NCBI RefSeq assembly: GCF_000373645.1
Contig: NZ_KB892002.1
Location: 248,001-312,000 of the forward strand
Direction: 5' to 3'
Length of the DNA stretch: 64,000 nt
Source of the DNA: Streptomyces sp. ATexAB-D23
GTDB taxonomy: Bacteria; Actinomycetota; Actinomycetes; Streptomycetales; Streptomycetaceae
Shown here: positions 53,965 through 63,725 of the stretch, one piece after another
Position numbering within the stretch: the first letter of the stretch is position 1
Layout: every line of letters begins with the position of its first letter
The notes under the pieces: generated by a model
What the model was told of the DNA's origin: nothing
What the model saw: the letters and a program-made list of their open reading frames with translations, nothing else
The model's database searches: none
Position numbers and translations under genes: made by a program

Positions 53965-54374
53965 TCCCTCAACCCTGCCCTGCCGTCTTAATCGCAGCTG
54001 GTCACCACTGCCGCGCCTCCCTGCGCGACTCAGCACGCTACGTCCTTCGCGTGCACCACGTCCATGACTTGTACAACCCGCAACATTTCCTCCCCTGCCC
54101 CCGGTGTGACAGAAAACGCACCCACGGCGCTGAGATGAGTACGGGGTCGTCCTGCGGCCCCGCGGAAGACGACCGGGGCCTCTCCTGTGGGGGGTGGCGG
54201 CCCCGGTCGTCCTCGCCGGGCTCCCGCGCGCGCCTCCTCGAAGAGCGCCGCCCTCCGGACGAGCAGGCGACTGCCGCGCTCGCCCGCGAACCGCGCGGCG
54301 TGCCGCCTCCTCCGGTCACCGACGCCGCGTACAGCCGGCGGCAGTCCACCGGGCACAGACCCGCCGGGACCTCC
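53965..54374. other. intergenic region with hairpin
   Basis: About 410 bp between the ECF sigma and a hypothetical gene, both on the minus strand. A 13-bp stem (54168-54180 with 54199-54211) with an 18-base loop is a possible terminator for the upstream gene. Short open frames here have no codon structure or family signal. The sigma promoter should lie within 53970-54120, but I could not assign it. Confidence 0.45.
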
Positions 54375-54944
54375 TCAGCCCCGCCCCCGTGCCCGTCGCG
54401 ACACCGCCGCGCGCAGCACCCGCTGGCCCTCCGTCGACACGTCGAGGACCTGGCGCAGCCCGGCTCCGGCGGGGGCGGACTCGTCGATGCCGGCGAGCAT
54501 CTCCAGGATCAGGGTCTGGCGCGCGGCCTCGCCCGCCAGCAGTGGGCCCGCGCCGGCCGGTCGGCCCGTGCGGCAGCGGGCCGGTAGATCCGGGGCGCCG
54601 GGCCGGGGCGCGTCGTGGCCGAGATGGACCTCCAGGGCCAGCACGGAACAGTCGTCCGCCCAGGCGCGCAGCTCCTCGCCCGCCCGCTCGTGCGGGGCCG
54701 CGGCGAGCAGTTCCCGGACCCGCCGGACCGGCTCCCCGGGGTCCGGCAGCGCGTCCAGGGCCGCGCGCGCCTCGGCGAGCCGGGCGGGCCAGAGGCTTGC
54801 GTCGGCGCAGCCGGCCCAGAGCGGGCGCAGCGGGTCGGGGTCCGCGCCCGCCCCGGGCTGGGGCAGACAGCGTTCGAGGCAGGCGGCCGCACTGGCGGCG
54901 AGCCCGCGCTCGTCGGCTGCGGCGATCAGTTCGAGCAGGCTCAT
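54375..54944 (-). CDS. conserved-type hypothetical protein
   Basis: A 189-residue Ala/Leu/Arg-rich soluble protein (MSLLELIAAADERGLAASAA, ACLERCLPQPGAGADPDPLRPLWAGC). AGGAG lies about 6 bp upstream of the ATG, which supports this start over a longer frame. The helical pattern could be repeat-like. No function recognised. Confidence 0.6.
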   Translation of the reverse strand: MSLLELIAAADERGLAASAAACLERCLPQPGAGADPDPLRPLWAGCADASLWPARLAEARAALDALPDPGEPVRRVRELLAAAPHERAGEELRAWADDCSVLALEVHLGHDAPRPGAPDLPARCRTGRPAGAGPLLAGEAARQTLILEMLAGIDESAPAGAGLRQVLDVSTEGQRVLRAAVSRRARGRG

Positions 54945-55106
54945 GACGTCTCCTGTCGGCCCCCGCCCGTGCCGGTCCCCCGCCGGGACGCAGCGGGGCG
55001 CAGCGCTTCCTGTTATCGCATTCAGCGCCGAATGGCCGAAAAGCGTCACTGCTGCTGGCCGATTACCGCTGCCTCACGCTGCCGGTGCGCGCCGGAGCCC
55101 GAACCG

Positions 55107-55892
55107 TTACCCCACCGCGAGCGGGCCGAGCGTCGCCCGCTCGCCCTGCATCGCCGTCAGCCCGCGGACGAGCAGGACGGCGAGGACCGCGGCCACGATG
55201 TCCAGCACGTCGGAGAAGGCGACCAGGTCGAGCGCGTCGGTGATCTCGTCCAGGGTCTCGGCCGCTTCGTAGCGCCGGGAGGCGTACCGGCCAAACAGCT
55301 GTGCCGCGACCAGCGCCACCCACCAGGCGTGCAGCAGTACGCCCGGAAACGCGGACCGGCCGCCGGGGGTACCGGGCAGCTCGCTCGCGGTCCGGACGTC
55401 GCGCACGACCCGGTACGGCAGCCAGAGGTTGCCGATGGGCACGAACCAGGCGCCGATCGCCCAGCCCGGCCGCATGGAGTGGGCGCCCGGGTCGAAAACC
55501 TCCGCGTTGCGACGGACCCGGCGCAGCCAGATGAGGAAGACGACGGCGGTGGCCAGGAGAGTGAGGCCCTGGAGCGCGCCGGTGGACTGGTACAGCGCTT
55601 CGGCGTGGGTCCAGGTCAGGTCGTCGACCGTCGCGTAGCCGTCCTCCGTCCGGTCCCCGAGCAGCAGCCGGGCGTGGACACCGGAGGCGATCGAGAGGGC
55701 GTCCGCCACGGCCACCGAGCCGAGCAGCACGCACACCACCCTGCCCAGGGCGACCGGTGAGCGCAGGTGGTACAGGCCGGCCGGTACCGGTACCGGCCTC
55801 ACCCTTTCCCCCTCGCGGTGGAAGCCGGTGCACATCGCGCACCGGCCGTCAGCGGTGCTGGCCGGTCTCGCACCACAGAGTGAACAGAGCAT
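55107..55892 (-). CDS. DUF4328-type membrane protein
   Basis: A 261-residue protein. The N-terminus has a zinc-ribbon-like CSLCGARPASTADGRCAMC, then about five or six hydrophobic helices. The DUF4328-type block FLIWLRRVRRNAEVF, SMRPGWAIGAWFVPIGNLWLPYRVVRDV is clear. Function unknown. The ATG lies behind a GGGGGG stretch. Confidence 0.75.
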   Translation of the reverse strand: MLCSLCGARPASTADGRCAMCTGFHREGERVRPVPVPAGLYHLRSPVALGRVVCVLLGSVAVADALSIASGVHARLLLGDRTEDGYATVDDLTWTHAEALYQSTGALQGLTLLATAVVFLIWLRRVRRNAEVFDPGAHSMRPGWAIGAWFVPIGNLWLPYRVVRDVRTASELPGTPGGRSAFPGVLLHAWWVALVAAQLFGRYASRRYEAAETLDEITDALDLVAFSDVLDIVAAVLAVLLVRGLTAMQGERATLGPLAVG

Positions 55893-56008
55893 GGAAATGG
55901 AACCCCCCAGGATTCGGACGTCAACGCGTGGACCGCGCGTCCCTCCCCGGACAGCGCGGCAAGCGGAACGTAGTGTCCGGTCGCCGCCCTGTCCACCGCC
56001 AGGGGTTT

Positions 56009-57610
56009 TCAGCCCGCGTCGATCTCCTTCGCCAGCGAGCGGAACTTCTCCCAGGTCAGCTTCGGTTTGCCCGGGTCCCACAGCTTCTGGGACGTCGCCC
56101 GCAGCGGCATCCGGATGCCCTCGGCCACCTGCGCGGCGGTCTGGGCGTTCGGCAGGTCACCCCAGACGGCGAACCGGCCGCCCAGGATCTGGTCCGAGTA
56201 GCGCGCCGGGACGGGGGTGGTGCCGCGCAGGACGAGCGGGGTCCACTGCTCGTAGATCCGTTTGCCGGTGGGGTAGACGAAGGCGTTGGGCTGGCCGAGC
56301 ACGTAGTACATGAACTCGTCGTTGAGGTTCAGGACCTTGCGGCCCTGGCGCAGGTACTCCTCCGGCGACCGGGCCCCGTACTCCTTGCCCGTCCAGTACT
56401 CGACCTCGATGTTCTTGTCGGCCTGGACCGTGCTGTCCCGGAAGAGCCCGTCGTTCCAGGCCTTCGGCTGCATGCCGTGCTTGCGGACCACCGCGGCCCG
56501 GTCGTTGAGCCAGCCGGTGGCGAGGTCGGCGATACCGGCCCCGGAGCCGTACTTCGCGACGGCGGCGCGCTGGAGCTGCGGGTACGAGGCGGCGGGGTTG
56601 CTCGCCATCAGCGCGCGGTACTCGTCGGCGCCCAGGTGCCAGTAGGCGCCGCCGAACAGCTCGGCGTACTCGCCGAGGAGTTCGTCGATCAGCTTGGCCG
56701 CCCCCGGTTTGGAGATGTCCAGCGACCCGGTCGACGCCACCCCGGAGACGTTGTGCAGCTGGAGGTCGGGGTGGGCGCGCAGGACCGCGCCGAGATGACC
56801 GGGCGAGTCGATCTCCGGGACGATCTCGATGTGCAGCCGGCCGGCCAGCGCGACAATCCGCCGCACCTGCGCCTTGGTGAGGTGGTCGGGCGAGACGACT
56901 TCGGGGTGGGTGTCGGACTCGATGCGGAAGGCCTGGTCGTCGGAGAAGTGCAGGCCGAGCTGGTTGAGCTTGAGGTCGGCCATCTCGCGCAGCCGGTCCT
57001 CGATCCAGGTGGCGCTGTAGTGCTTGCGCGCGATGTCGAGGTTGAGCCCGCGCTGCGGCTTGTCGGGCCGGTCGCGCACCTCGCCCTCGGGCATGGAGCC
57101 GTCGGCGCGCACGGACTGCTTGAGGGTGCGGGTGCCGTAGAAGACACCCGCCTCGCCGGGCCCGCTGATCGTGACACGCCCGTCGTGGGTGCGCAGGGTG
57201 TACGACTCCGGCCCGCCGGACGCCTTCGGGGCGAGGGCCAGCTCGATGTCCCCGGCACGGGCCGGCACCTCGCCCCGGTAGCTGATCTTCAGCTCGCCGG
57301 CGAGCAGCTTCCCCTCGTCGGCGAGCTTGCCGCTGCCGTCCGCGATGACGACCCCGCTGTTCTTGCCCGGCCGCCAGCCGGGGCCGTGGGCGGCGGTGTG
57401 CTCGCGTACGGCCGGGATGGTGCGGGGCGCCTTCGAGAGCGGGTAGCTGCGGGTCGGGGAGGGGGTGGGGGACGGTGCCGACGACGCCGCGCGGGACGTC
57501 TCGGAACCGTTGCGGTGTTCGGCTCCGGAGCCGTCGCAGCCGGCGACGGCGACGCTCGCCGCGGCCGCCGCCGCCGTCACGGCCATGAGAGCGCCGCGTG
57601 AGGGTGCCAT
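56009..57610 (-). CDS. beta-N-acetylhexosaminidase (GH20)
   Basis: A 533-residue lipoprotein enzyme. A signal peptide ends in the lipobox VAGC (near residue 25) and is followed by a Ser/Pro/Thr linker. The GH20b domain spans about 70-185 and the catalytic GH20 barrel 187-530 with LNLDIARKHY, LHFSDDQAF and the catalytic Asp-Glu pair in WHLGADEY. It removes terminal GlcNAc, probably from chitin or peptidoglycan fragments. It is divergent from the OHCU decarboxylase-like gene with about 270 bp between. Confidence 0.93.
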   Translation of the reverse strand: MAPSRGALMAVTAAAAAASVAVAGCDGSGAEHRNGSETSRAASSAPSPTPSPTRSYPLSKAPRTIPAVREHTAAHGPGWRPGKNSGVVIADGSGKLADEGKLLAGELKISYRGEVPARAGDIELALAPKASGGPESYTLRTHDGRVTISGPGEAGVFYGTRTLKQSVRADGSMPEGEVRDRPDKPQRGLNLDIARKHYSATWIEDRLREMADLKLNQLGLHFSDDQAFRIESDTHPEVVSPDHLTKAQVRRIVALAGRLHIEIVPEIDSPGHLGAVLRAHPDLQLHNVSGVASTGSLDISKPGAAKLIDELLGEYAELFGGAYWHLGADEYRALMASNPAASYPQLQRAAVAKYGSGAGIADLATGWLNDRAAVVRKHGMQPKAWNDGLFRDSTVQADKNIEVEYWTGKEYGARSPEEYLRQGRKVLNLNDEFMYYVLGQPNAFVYPTGKRIYEQWTPLVLRGTTPVPARYSDQILGGRFAVWGDLPNAQTAAQVAEGIRMPLRATSQKLWDPGKPKLTWEKFRSLAKEIDAG

Positions 57611-57883
57611 CAGTCAGAAACCTCCGGTTTCAGGGTGAAGAGAGAAGAAATACAAGAAAACAGGTCAGATGCATGGAGGCAGCCGGGCATTCTCCTCACA
57701 CATCCGCTCTTCAGGCATCGCGAAACTCTCCCGTCCGGGTGAAATTCGCGCATCCTTCGCACGACTGTTGCCCCGCCTCGCTAGCTTTGAGGCGCATTCG
57801 TCTCTCCTCTCGCCCCGCATCCGCCTGGTCCCGTCGGTCCCTCCCCCCTCCAGGTTCACAGATGCCGTTGACTCCAGGAGCCC

Positions 57884-58465
57884 ATGCTGTCCAGGTCCAG
57901 CGAGTCCCACGCAGGCCTCCCCGAGCAGCCGGACCGGCCCGCCCGGCGCTCCGCCGTGCCCGTACAGAACCACGGCCCCCTCCCCGACCGGCCCACCGCG
58001 CCCGCCCCGGGCCTGCGCCGTTTCAACGACGCGCCCGCCCCGGAGGCCGAGGCCGCCCTGCTGGAGTGCTTCGGCAGCCACCGCTGGGCGCAGCGGCTGG
58101 CCGCCCACCGCCCCTACCCGGACGTGGAGGCGCTGCTCGCGGCGGCCGACGAGGCGGGGTACGACCTCTCCCCCAGCGATCACACCCAGGCGCTGGCCGC
58201 CGAGGTGTCCCCGGCGCTCGGCCCGGACGCGCCGCACGCCGCCCGGCTCGCGCTGGACGCCGCGCACGCCGAGTACGAGCGCACCTTCGGCCATGTCTTC
58301 GTGATCTGTCTGGACGGCTACCGGCCCAGCGAGCACCCCGACCAGATGCTGGCCGGCATCCGGGCCCGGCTGGGCCACGACGAGGAGCGGGAGCGGGCGG
58401 TGACGGCGGACGAGATGCGGCGACTCGCCCGGGGACGCATCATGGCGCTGGTATCGAGTCAGTAA
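57884..58465 (+). CDS. OHCU decarboxylase-like protein
   Basis: A 193-residue protein resembling 2-oxo-4-hydroxy-4-carboxy-5-ureidoimidazoline decarboxylase of urate breakdown. LRRFNDAPAPEAEAALLECFGSHRWA, LAAHRPYPDVEALLAAAD and the C-terminal YERTFGHVFVICLDGYRP match the family layout. The usual HPRIG active-site motif is not evident, so catalysis is uncertain. AGGAG precedes the ATG. No other uricase gene is adjacent. Confidence 0.65.
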   Translation: MLSRSSESHAGLPEQPDRPARRSAVPVQNHGPLPDRPTAPAPGLRRFNDAPAPEAEAALLECFGSHRWAQRLAAHRPYPDVEALLAAADEAGYDLSPSDHTQALAAEVSPALGPDAPHAARLALDAAHAEYERTFGHVFVICLDGYRPSEHPDQMLAGIRARLGHDEERERAVTADEMRRLARGRIMALVSSQ

Positions 58466-58708
58466 CGGACTGACGGCGGTCCGTACGGGCCGGTTTCCCC
58501 CGCCCCCCGGCGGTAAGCAGGGTGCCGGGGGTCTGTCCATAGCCCGTCCGTGCCTGATTCGTTGCCACTTTGATCACACCAGAGGCCCCCGCGCGATCGA
58601 ACCGACAATCCGTCGCTACGATGGCCGGGGCCGGTGGACCGTACCCGGCCGGGTCAGACCGACAGTCAAGCCGGCCGACCCCAATCCCCGCTCCCGGAGG
58701 GTTCTTCC

Positions 58709-59089
58709 GTGCCGGCTGGAACGCTGTACCGCGGCCGGGAAGGCATGTGGTCCTGGGTGGCTCATCGAGTCACCGGTGTCCTCATTTTCTTCTTCCTGTT
58801 CGTACATGTCCTGGACACCGCCCTCGTCCGCGTCTCTCCGGAGGCGTACGACGACGTCGTGTCCACGTACAAGACGCCGATCGTCGCGCTGCTCGAATAC
58901 GGCCTGGTGGCCGCGATTCTCTTCCACGCGCTGAACGGTCTGCGCATCGTCGCCGTGGACTTCTGGGCCAAGGGCCCGCGCGTTCAGAAGCAGATGCTCT
59001 GGGCCGTGCTGGGCATCTGGATCGTGCTGATGGTCGGGGCCCTGTACCCCGTCCTCGGCCACGCCGTACGTGAAGTCTTCGGGAGCTGA
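58709..59089 (+). CDS. sdhC: succinate dehydrogenase cytochrome b subunit
   Basis: A 126-residue membrane subunit of succinate dehydrogenase with three helices. MWSWVAHRVTGVLIFFFLFVHVLDTAL carries the conserved Arg/His region and a likely heme-ligand His. GTG at 58709 with GGAGG 8 bp upstream is used. First gene of sdhCDAB. Confidence 0.92.
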   Translation: MPAGTLYRGREGMWSWVAHRVTGVLIFFFLFVHVLDTALVRVSPEAYDDVVSTYKTPIVALLEYGLVAAILFHALNGLRIVAVDFWAKGPRVQKQMLWAVLGIWIVLMVGALYPVLGHAVREVFGS

Positions 59090-59094
59090 GGCCG

Positions 59095-59571
59095 ATGTCC
59101 ACCGAAACGTCTTCCGCGATCGGCGCCGTCGAGGGTGTCTCCCTGTACGACGTCGACAACCCGGCCCCGGTCATCGAGCCGCCGCGCAAGCGGACCGGCA
59201 AGACCCCCAAGGGTTCGCGCACCAACTTCGAGATGTACGCCTGGCTCTTCATGCGCCTGTCGGGCATCGTGCTGGTCGTCCTGGTCATCGGTCACCTGCT
59301 GATCCAGCTGGTGCTGGACGGTGGCGTCTCCAAGATCGGCTTCGCCTTCGTGGCGGGCCGCTGGGCCTCGCCGTTCTGGCAGATGTGGGACCTGGCGATG
59401 CTGTGGCTCGCCATGCTGCACGGCGCCAACGGGCTGCGTACGGTCATCAACGACTACGCCGAACGGGACAACACCCGCTTCTGGCTGAAGATGCTGCTGT
59501 ACACCGCCACGGTGTTCACCGTCCTGCTGGGCACGCTGGTGATCTTCACCTTCGACCCGAACATCCGCTAG
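59095..59571 (+). CDS. sdhD: succinate dehydrogenase membrane anchor
   Basis: A 158-residue membrane anchor with three helices after a polar N-terminus (AWLFMRLSGIVLVVLVIGHLLIQLVL, LAMLHGANGLRTVINDYA). It completes the quinone-binding unit with SdhC. It starts 5 bp after sdhC. Confidence 0.9.
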   Translation: MSTETSSAIGAVEGVSLYDVDNPAPVIEPPRKRTGKTPKGSRTNFEMYAWLFMRLSGIVLVVLVIGHLLIQLVLDGGVSKIGFAFVAGRWASPFWQMWDLAMLWLAMLHGANGLRTVINDYAERDNTRFWLKMLLYTATVFTVLLGTLVIFTFDPNIR

Positions 59572-59601
59572 GCGCCGGGCCCGAAGGACCAGAGGTAAAC
59601 C

Positions 59602-61356
59602 ATGCAGATCCACACGTACGACACCGTCATCGTCGGCGCCGGCGGCGCCGGCATGCGCGCGGCCATCGAGTCGACCAAGCGCAGCCGCACCGCCGTGCTG
59701 ACCAAGCTCTACCCCACCCGCTCCCACACGGGCGCCGCGCAGGGCGGCATGGCCGCCGCGCTGGCCAACGTGGAGGAGGACAACTGGGAGTGGCACACCT
59801 TCGACACGATCAAGGGCGGTGACTACCTGGTCGACCAGGACGCCGCCGAGATCCTGGCGAAGGAGGCCATCGACGCCGTTCTCGACCTGGAGAAGATGGG
59901 CCTGCCGTTCGGCCGTACGCCCAAGGGCGAGATCGACCAGCGCCGGTTCGGCGGTCACTCCCGCAACCACGGTGAGGCCCCGGTCCGCCGCGCCTGCTAC
60001 TCGGGCGACCGCACCGGCCACATGATCCTCCAGACGCTGTACCAGAACTGCGTCAAGGAGGGCGTGGAGTTCTTCAACGAGTTCTACGTCCTGGACCAGC
60101 TGATCGTCGAGCAGGACGGCGTCAAGAAGTCCGCCGGCGTCGTCGCCTACGAGCTGGCCACCGGCGAGATCCACGTCTTCCAGGCGAAGTCGGTCATCTA
60201 CGCCTCGGGCGGCACCGGCAAGTTCTTCAAGGTGACGTCGAACGCGCACACCCTGACCGGTGACGGCCAGGCCGCCTGCTACCGCCGGGGGCTGCCGCTG
60301 GAGGACATGGAGTTCTTCCAGTTCCACCCGACCGGCATCTGGCGCATGGGCATCCTCCTGACGGAGGGCGCCCGCGGTGAGGGCGGCATCCTCCGCAACA
60401 AGGACGGCGAGCGCTTCATGGAGAAGTACGCGCCCGTCATGAAGGACCTGGCCTCGCGTGACGTCGTCTCGCGCTCCATCTACACGGAGATCCGCGAGGG
60501 CCGCGGCTGCGGTCCCGAGGGCGACCACGTCTACCTGGACCTGACGCACCTGCCGCCGGAGCAGCTGGACGCCAAGCTCCCGGACATCACCGAGTTCGCG
60601 CGTACGTACCTCGGCATCGAGCCCTACACGGACCCGATCCCGATCCAGCCGACCGCGCACTACGCCATGGGCGGCATCCCGACCAACGTCGAGGGCGAGG
60701 TGCTGGCCGACAACACCACCGTCGTCCCGGGCCTGTACGCCGCCGGCGAGGTCGCCTGCGTGTCGGTGCACGGCGCCAACCGCCTCGGCACCAACTCGCT
60801 GCTCGACATCAACGTCTTCGGGCGCCGCGCGGGCATCGCCGCGGCCGAGTACTCCGCGAAGAGCGACTTCATCGAGCTTCCCGAGAACCCGGCGCAGCTG
60901 GTCGTCGACCAGGTCGAGCGGCTGCGCAACTCCACGGGCACCGAGCGCGTCGCGGCGATCCGCCAGGAGCTGCAGGAGTGCATGGACGCCAACGTGATGG
61001 TGTTCCGCACCGAGCAGACGATCAAGACCGCGGTGGACAAGATCGCGGAGCTGCGCAGGCGCTACCTCGACGTGTCCGTCCAGGACAAGGGCAGGCGGTT
61101 CAACACGGACCTGCTGGAGGCCATCGAGCTGGGCAACCTGCTCGACCTCGCCGAGGTCATGGCGACGTCGGCGCTGGCCCGCAAGGAGTCCCGCGGCGGT
61201 CACTACCGCGAGGACTTCCCGAATCGCGACGACGTCAACTTCATGCGCCACACCATGGCGTACCGCGAGGTCGCCGACGACGGCACCGAGTCGATCCGGC
61301 TGGACTACAAGCCGGTCGTCCAGACCCGCTACCAGCCGATGGAGCGTAAGTACTGA
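59602..61356 (+). CDS. sdhA: succinate dehydrogenase flavoprotein subunit
   Basis: A 584-residue FAD subunit that oxidises succinate to fumarate. IVGAGGAGMRAAIE is the FAD-binding loop, RSHTGAAQGGM carries the histidine that binds FAD covalently, and the substrate/active-site region includes HPTGIW, LLTEGARGEGG and YAMGGI. Length is standard. Its TGA stop overlaps the sdhB ATG. Confidence 0.97.
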   Translation: MQIHTYDTVIVGAGGAGMRAAIESTKRSRTAVLTKLYPTRSHTGAAQGGMAAALANVEEDNWEWHTFDTIKGGDYLVDQDAAEILAKEAIDAVLDLEKMGLPFGRTPKGEIDQRRFGGHSRNHGEAPVRRACYSGDRTGHMILQTLYQNCVKEGVEFFNEFYVLDQLIVEQDGVKKSAGVVAYELATGEIHVFQAKSVIYASGGTGKFFKVTSNAHTLTGDGQAACYRRGLPLEDMEFFQFHPTGIWRMGILLTEGARGEGGILRNKDGERFMEKYAPVMKDLASRDVVSRSIYTEIREGRGCGPEGDHVYLDLTHLPPEQLDAKLPDITEFARTYLGIEPYTDPIPIQPTAHYAMGGIPTNVEGEVLADNTTVVPGLYAAGEVACVSVHGANRLGTNSLLDINVFGRRAGIAAAEYSAKSDFIELPENPAQLVVDQVERLRNSTGTERVAAIRQELQECMDANVMVFRTEQTIKTAVDKIAELRRRYLDVSVQDKGRRFNTDLLEAIELGNLLDLAEVMATSALARKESRGGHYREDFPNRDDVNFMRHTMAYREVADDGTESIRLDYKPVVQTRYQPMERKY

Positions 61357-62132
61357 TGGCTACACCCACCCTGGACAAGGCCGACAAGGCTCCCGAGCCC
61401 GAGGCCGGTTTCGCCGACTCGCCGTACATCACGGCCACGTTCCGCATCCGGCGGTTCAACCCCGAGGTCTCCGACGAGGCCCAGTGGCAGGACTTCCAGA
61501 TCGAGATCGACCCGAAGGAGCGCGTCCTCGACGCCCTTCACAAGATCAAGTGGGACCAGGACGGGACGCTCACGTTCCGCCGCTCCTGCGCGCACGGCAT
61601 CTGCGGTTCGGACGCCATGCGAATCAACGGCAAGAACAGGCTCGCCTGCAAGACGCTGATCAAGGACCTGAGCCCGGAGAAGCCGATCACGATCGAGGCC
61701 ATCAAGGGCCTCACGGTCCTCAAGGATCTCGTGGTCGACATGGACCCGTTCTTCCAGGCCTACCGCGACGTCATGCCCTTCCTCATCACCAAGGGGAACG
61801 AGCCGACCCGCGAGCGTCTCCAGTCCCCCGAGGACCGCGAGCGCTTCGACGACACCACCAAGTGCATCCTGTGCGCCGCGTGCACGTCCTCGTGCCCGGT
61901 GTTCTGGAACGACGGCCAGTACTTCGGCCCGGCGGCGATCGTCAACGCGCACCGCTTCATCTTCGACTCGCGCGACGAGGGCGGCGAGCAGCGCCTGGAG
62001 ATCCTCAACGACCGTGACGGGGTGTGGCGTTGCCGCACCACCTTCAACTGCACGGACGCCTGCCCGCGCGGCATCGAGGTCACCAAGGCGATCCAGGAGG
62101 TCAAGCGCGCGCTGATCACGCGTCGCTTCTGA
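61356..62132 (+). CDS. sdhB: succinate dehydrogenase iron-sulfur subunit
   Basis: A 258-residue subunit. The 2Fe-2S ligands are C78 and C83, D86 in place of a third cysteine (as in E. coli SdhB), and C98. A CxxCxxCxxxC 4Fe-4S motif runs C170-C173-C176-C180, and CTDACPRGI supplies the 3Fe-4S cluster. It passes electrons from SdhA to quinone. Confidence 0.97.
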   Translation: MATPTLDKADKAPEPEAGFADSPYITATFRIRRFNPEVSDEAQWQDFQIEIDPKERVLDALHKIKWDQDGTLTFRRSCAHGICGSDAMRINGKNRLACKTLIKDLSPEKPITIEAIKGLTVLKDLVVDMDPFFQAYRDVMPFLITKGNEPTRERLQSPEDRERFDDTTKCILCAACTSSCPVFWNDGQYFGPAAIVNAHRFIFDSRDEGGEQRLEILNDRDGVWRCRTTFNCTDACPRGIEVTKAIQEVKRALITRRF

Positions 62133-62161
62133 TCCGCCGGCCGCGAGCGAGCGGCATAAGG

Positions 62162-62205
62162 GGCCCCGCCCGCCGAGGAGTTCGCACTCCTCGGGAGGCG
62201 GGGCC
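62162..62205 (+). terminator. sdh operon terminator
   Basis: An interrupted stem: GGCCCCGCC (62162-62170) with GGCGGGGCC (62197-62205), and an inner GAGGAGT/ACTCCTC pair with a 4-base loop, followed by TCTT. Confidence 0.8.
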
Positions 62206-62310
62206 TCTTGCTGCGCACGGGCGGGCCCGGACGGTACGGTCGTGCGGAACCGGTGGTCGGTTCGCCAACCGCCGCACGGGGGTGCGCGGGGAGAACGAGA
62301 GCGGGGAACG

Positions 62311-62898
62311 TTGAGCGATCCGAATCCGTACGCGGACGACTCATACAAGTGGGGTCCTCCCCAGAACCAGGGAACCCCTCCGCCCGCCCCGGGCGGCCAG
62401 GGCTACGGCTACCCGGCCGCCGGGAACCCGGTCTACGGCTACCCGCAGCCGCTCTCGGGACCGCCGGCCCAGCCCCCGGGCTACGGGTATCCGGCGCCCC
62501 CGAACGCGGGGTACGGCTATCCGGGCGGGCCGGGCATGGTCCCGGCGGGCGGCGGGGCGCCGGTGCTGTCCATCGGTGACATCACGGTGATGAACGATTC
62601 GGTCGTGACGCCGTCCGGGACGATGCCCCTCAAGGGCGCGGTGTGGACGGCGACGGACATGTCGCGCACCGAGGAGAAGATCCCGCCGGTCGCGATCGTG
62701 CTGGCGATCATCTTCGCCCTGTTCTGTCTGATCGGTCTGCTCTTCCTGCTGATGAAGCAGAAGCGGACGACCGGCTTCATCCAGGTGACGGTGACCAGTG
62801 CCGGCCGCCATCACTCGACGATGATCCCCGCCATGCAGCCGGAGACCTTCGCGATGGTGATGTCCCAGGTCAACACCGCCCGCTCGATGAGCGTCTGA
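62311..62898 (+). CDS. Gly/Pro/Tyr-rich single-helix membrane protein
   Basis: A 195-residue protein. The N-terminal third has GYGYPAAGN-type repeats; a central segment (LSIGDITVMNDSVVTPSGTMPL) precedes one helix (VAIVLAIIFALFCLIGLLFLLM) and a C-terminal KQKRTTGFIQVTVTSAG domain. The TTG start has GGGGA 4 bp upstream and fits the SDPNPYADD beginning; a longer GTG-started version is less likely. Function unknown. Confidence 0.7.
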   Translation: MSDPNPYADDSYKWGPPQNQGTPPPAPGGQGYGYPAAGNPVYGYPQPLSGPPAQPPGYGYPAPPNAGYGYPGGPGMVPAGGGAPVLSIGDITVMNDSVVTPSGTMPLKGAVWTATDMSRTEEKIPPVAIVLAIIFALFCLIGLLFLLMKQKRTTGFIQVTVTSAGRHHSTMIPAMQPETFAMVMSQVNTARSMSV

Positions 62899-62912
62899 GG
62901 GCCGACGCCCCG

Positions 62913-63704
62913 ATGACCGTCCTGCGGCACTCCGTCCACGTCCTGGCCCTGGAGCCCGAGCCGGCCGCCGAACTGGCCTCGCTGCTCTGCGACCTCGCCG
63001 AGTCGACCAGGGCCAGCGGCGGGAGCGTCCTCCTGCCGGGCGGGCAGCCGGTCGCGGACCTGCGGCTGGTGAAGGGCCGGCACCTCAGGTCCGGTGCGCG
63101 GTACGAGATCGCGCTGCCGGAGGAAGCCGAGCGGATGGCGCTGCGGGTACGCGAGTGGCGGCGCACCGCGGCGGCCGAGGTGGAGCTGCTGTTCGGCGCG
63201 CCGGACATGAGCGGCAGGCTGTCGCTGCGGCTGGCCGCCCCCGACCGGCCCCGGCTGTTCGAGGCGCAGGGCCGGATGTGGGGCCCGGACGGCTCGGGGT
63301 CGCTGCGCCGGGGCTCGGGGAAGGCGCGGGTCGACCTGACCGCGTGGTGGGCGGCGGCGCTGCTGCCGCCCGGGGCGCCGCCCTCGGCCCGCGCCCCGGC
63401 GACGGCCCGGGTGAAGCACCTGCTGGGCGAGGCCCGGCTGTATCTGCGGCCCCGGCGGGCGGCGGACGGCCGGTGGCTGGTGGAGGCCGCGGTCTCGCTG
63501 CGCGGCCGGTGGCTGCTGCGCCCGGTCGCCGCCGTCGCCCTGCTGCTGGCCGGGGGGCCGCTGCGGCGGGGCTTCCGGGACGGGGTGGAGCGGGCGGCCG
63601 AGGGGTGGAACGAGGCGGTGGGCGAGCTGCTGGCGCTGGGCCCGGAGGGGATCAGGGAGGAGCTGGCGCGGCAGGCCGCGGAGGGCCGCCCGCAGGAGAG
63701 CTGA
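62913..63704 (+). CDS. uncharacterised protein
   Basis: A 263-residue Ala/Arg-rich protein that begins 14 bp after the preceding gene, so it is probably co-transcribed. No clear membrane helix except a hydrophobic VAAVALLLAGGPL near residue 215. I do not recognise a family. Confidence 0.55.
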   Translation: MTVLRHSVHVLALEPEPAAELASLLCDLAESTRASGGSVLLPGGQPVADLRLVKGRHLRSGARYEIALPEEAERMALRVREWRRTAAAEVELLFGAPDMSGRLSLRLAAPDRPRLFEAQGRMWGPDGSGSLRRGSGKARVDLTAWWAAALLPPGAPPSARAPATARVKHLLGEARLYLRPRRAADGRWLVEAAVSLRGRWLLRPVAAVALLLAGGPLRRGFRDGVERAAEGWNEAVGELLALGPEGIREELARQAAEGRPQES

Positions 63705-63725
63705 GCGGCGCGCCGGGTCCGTCCG

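Noticed and set aside
54030..54356. Two overlapping minus-strand open frames of about 105 residues
   Set aside because: No ribosome-binding site or family signal; they cross a hairpin.
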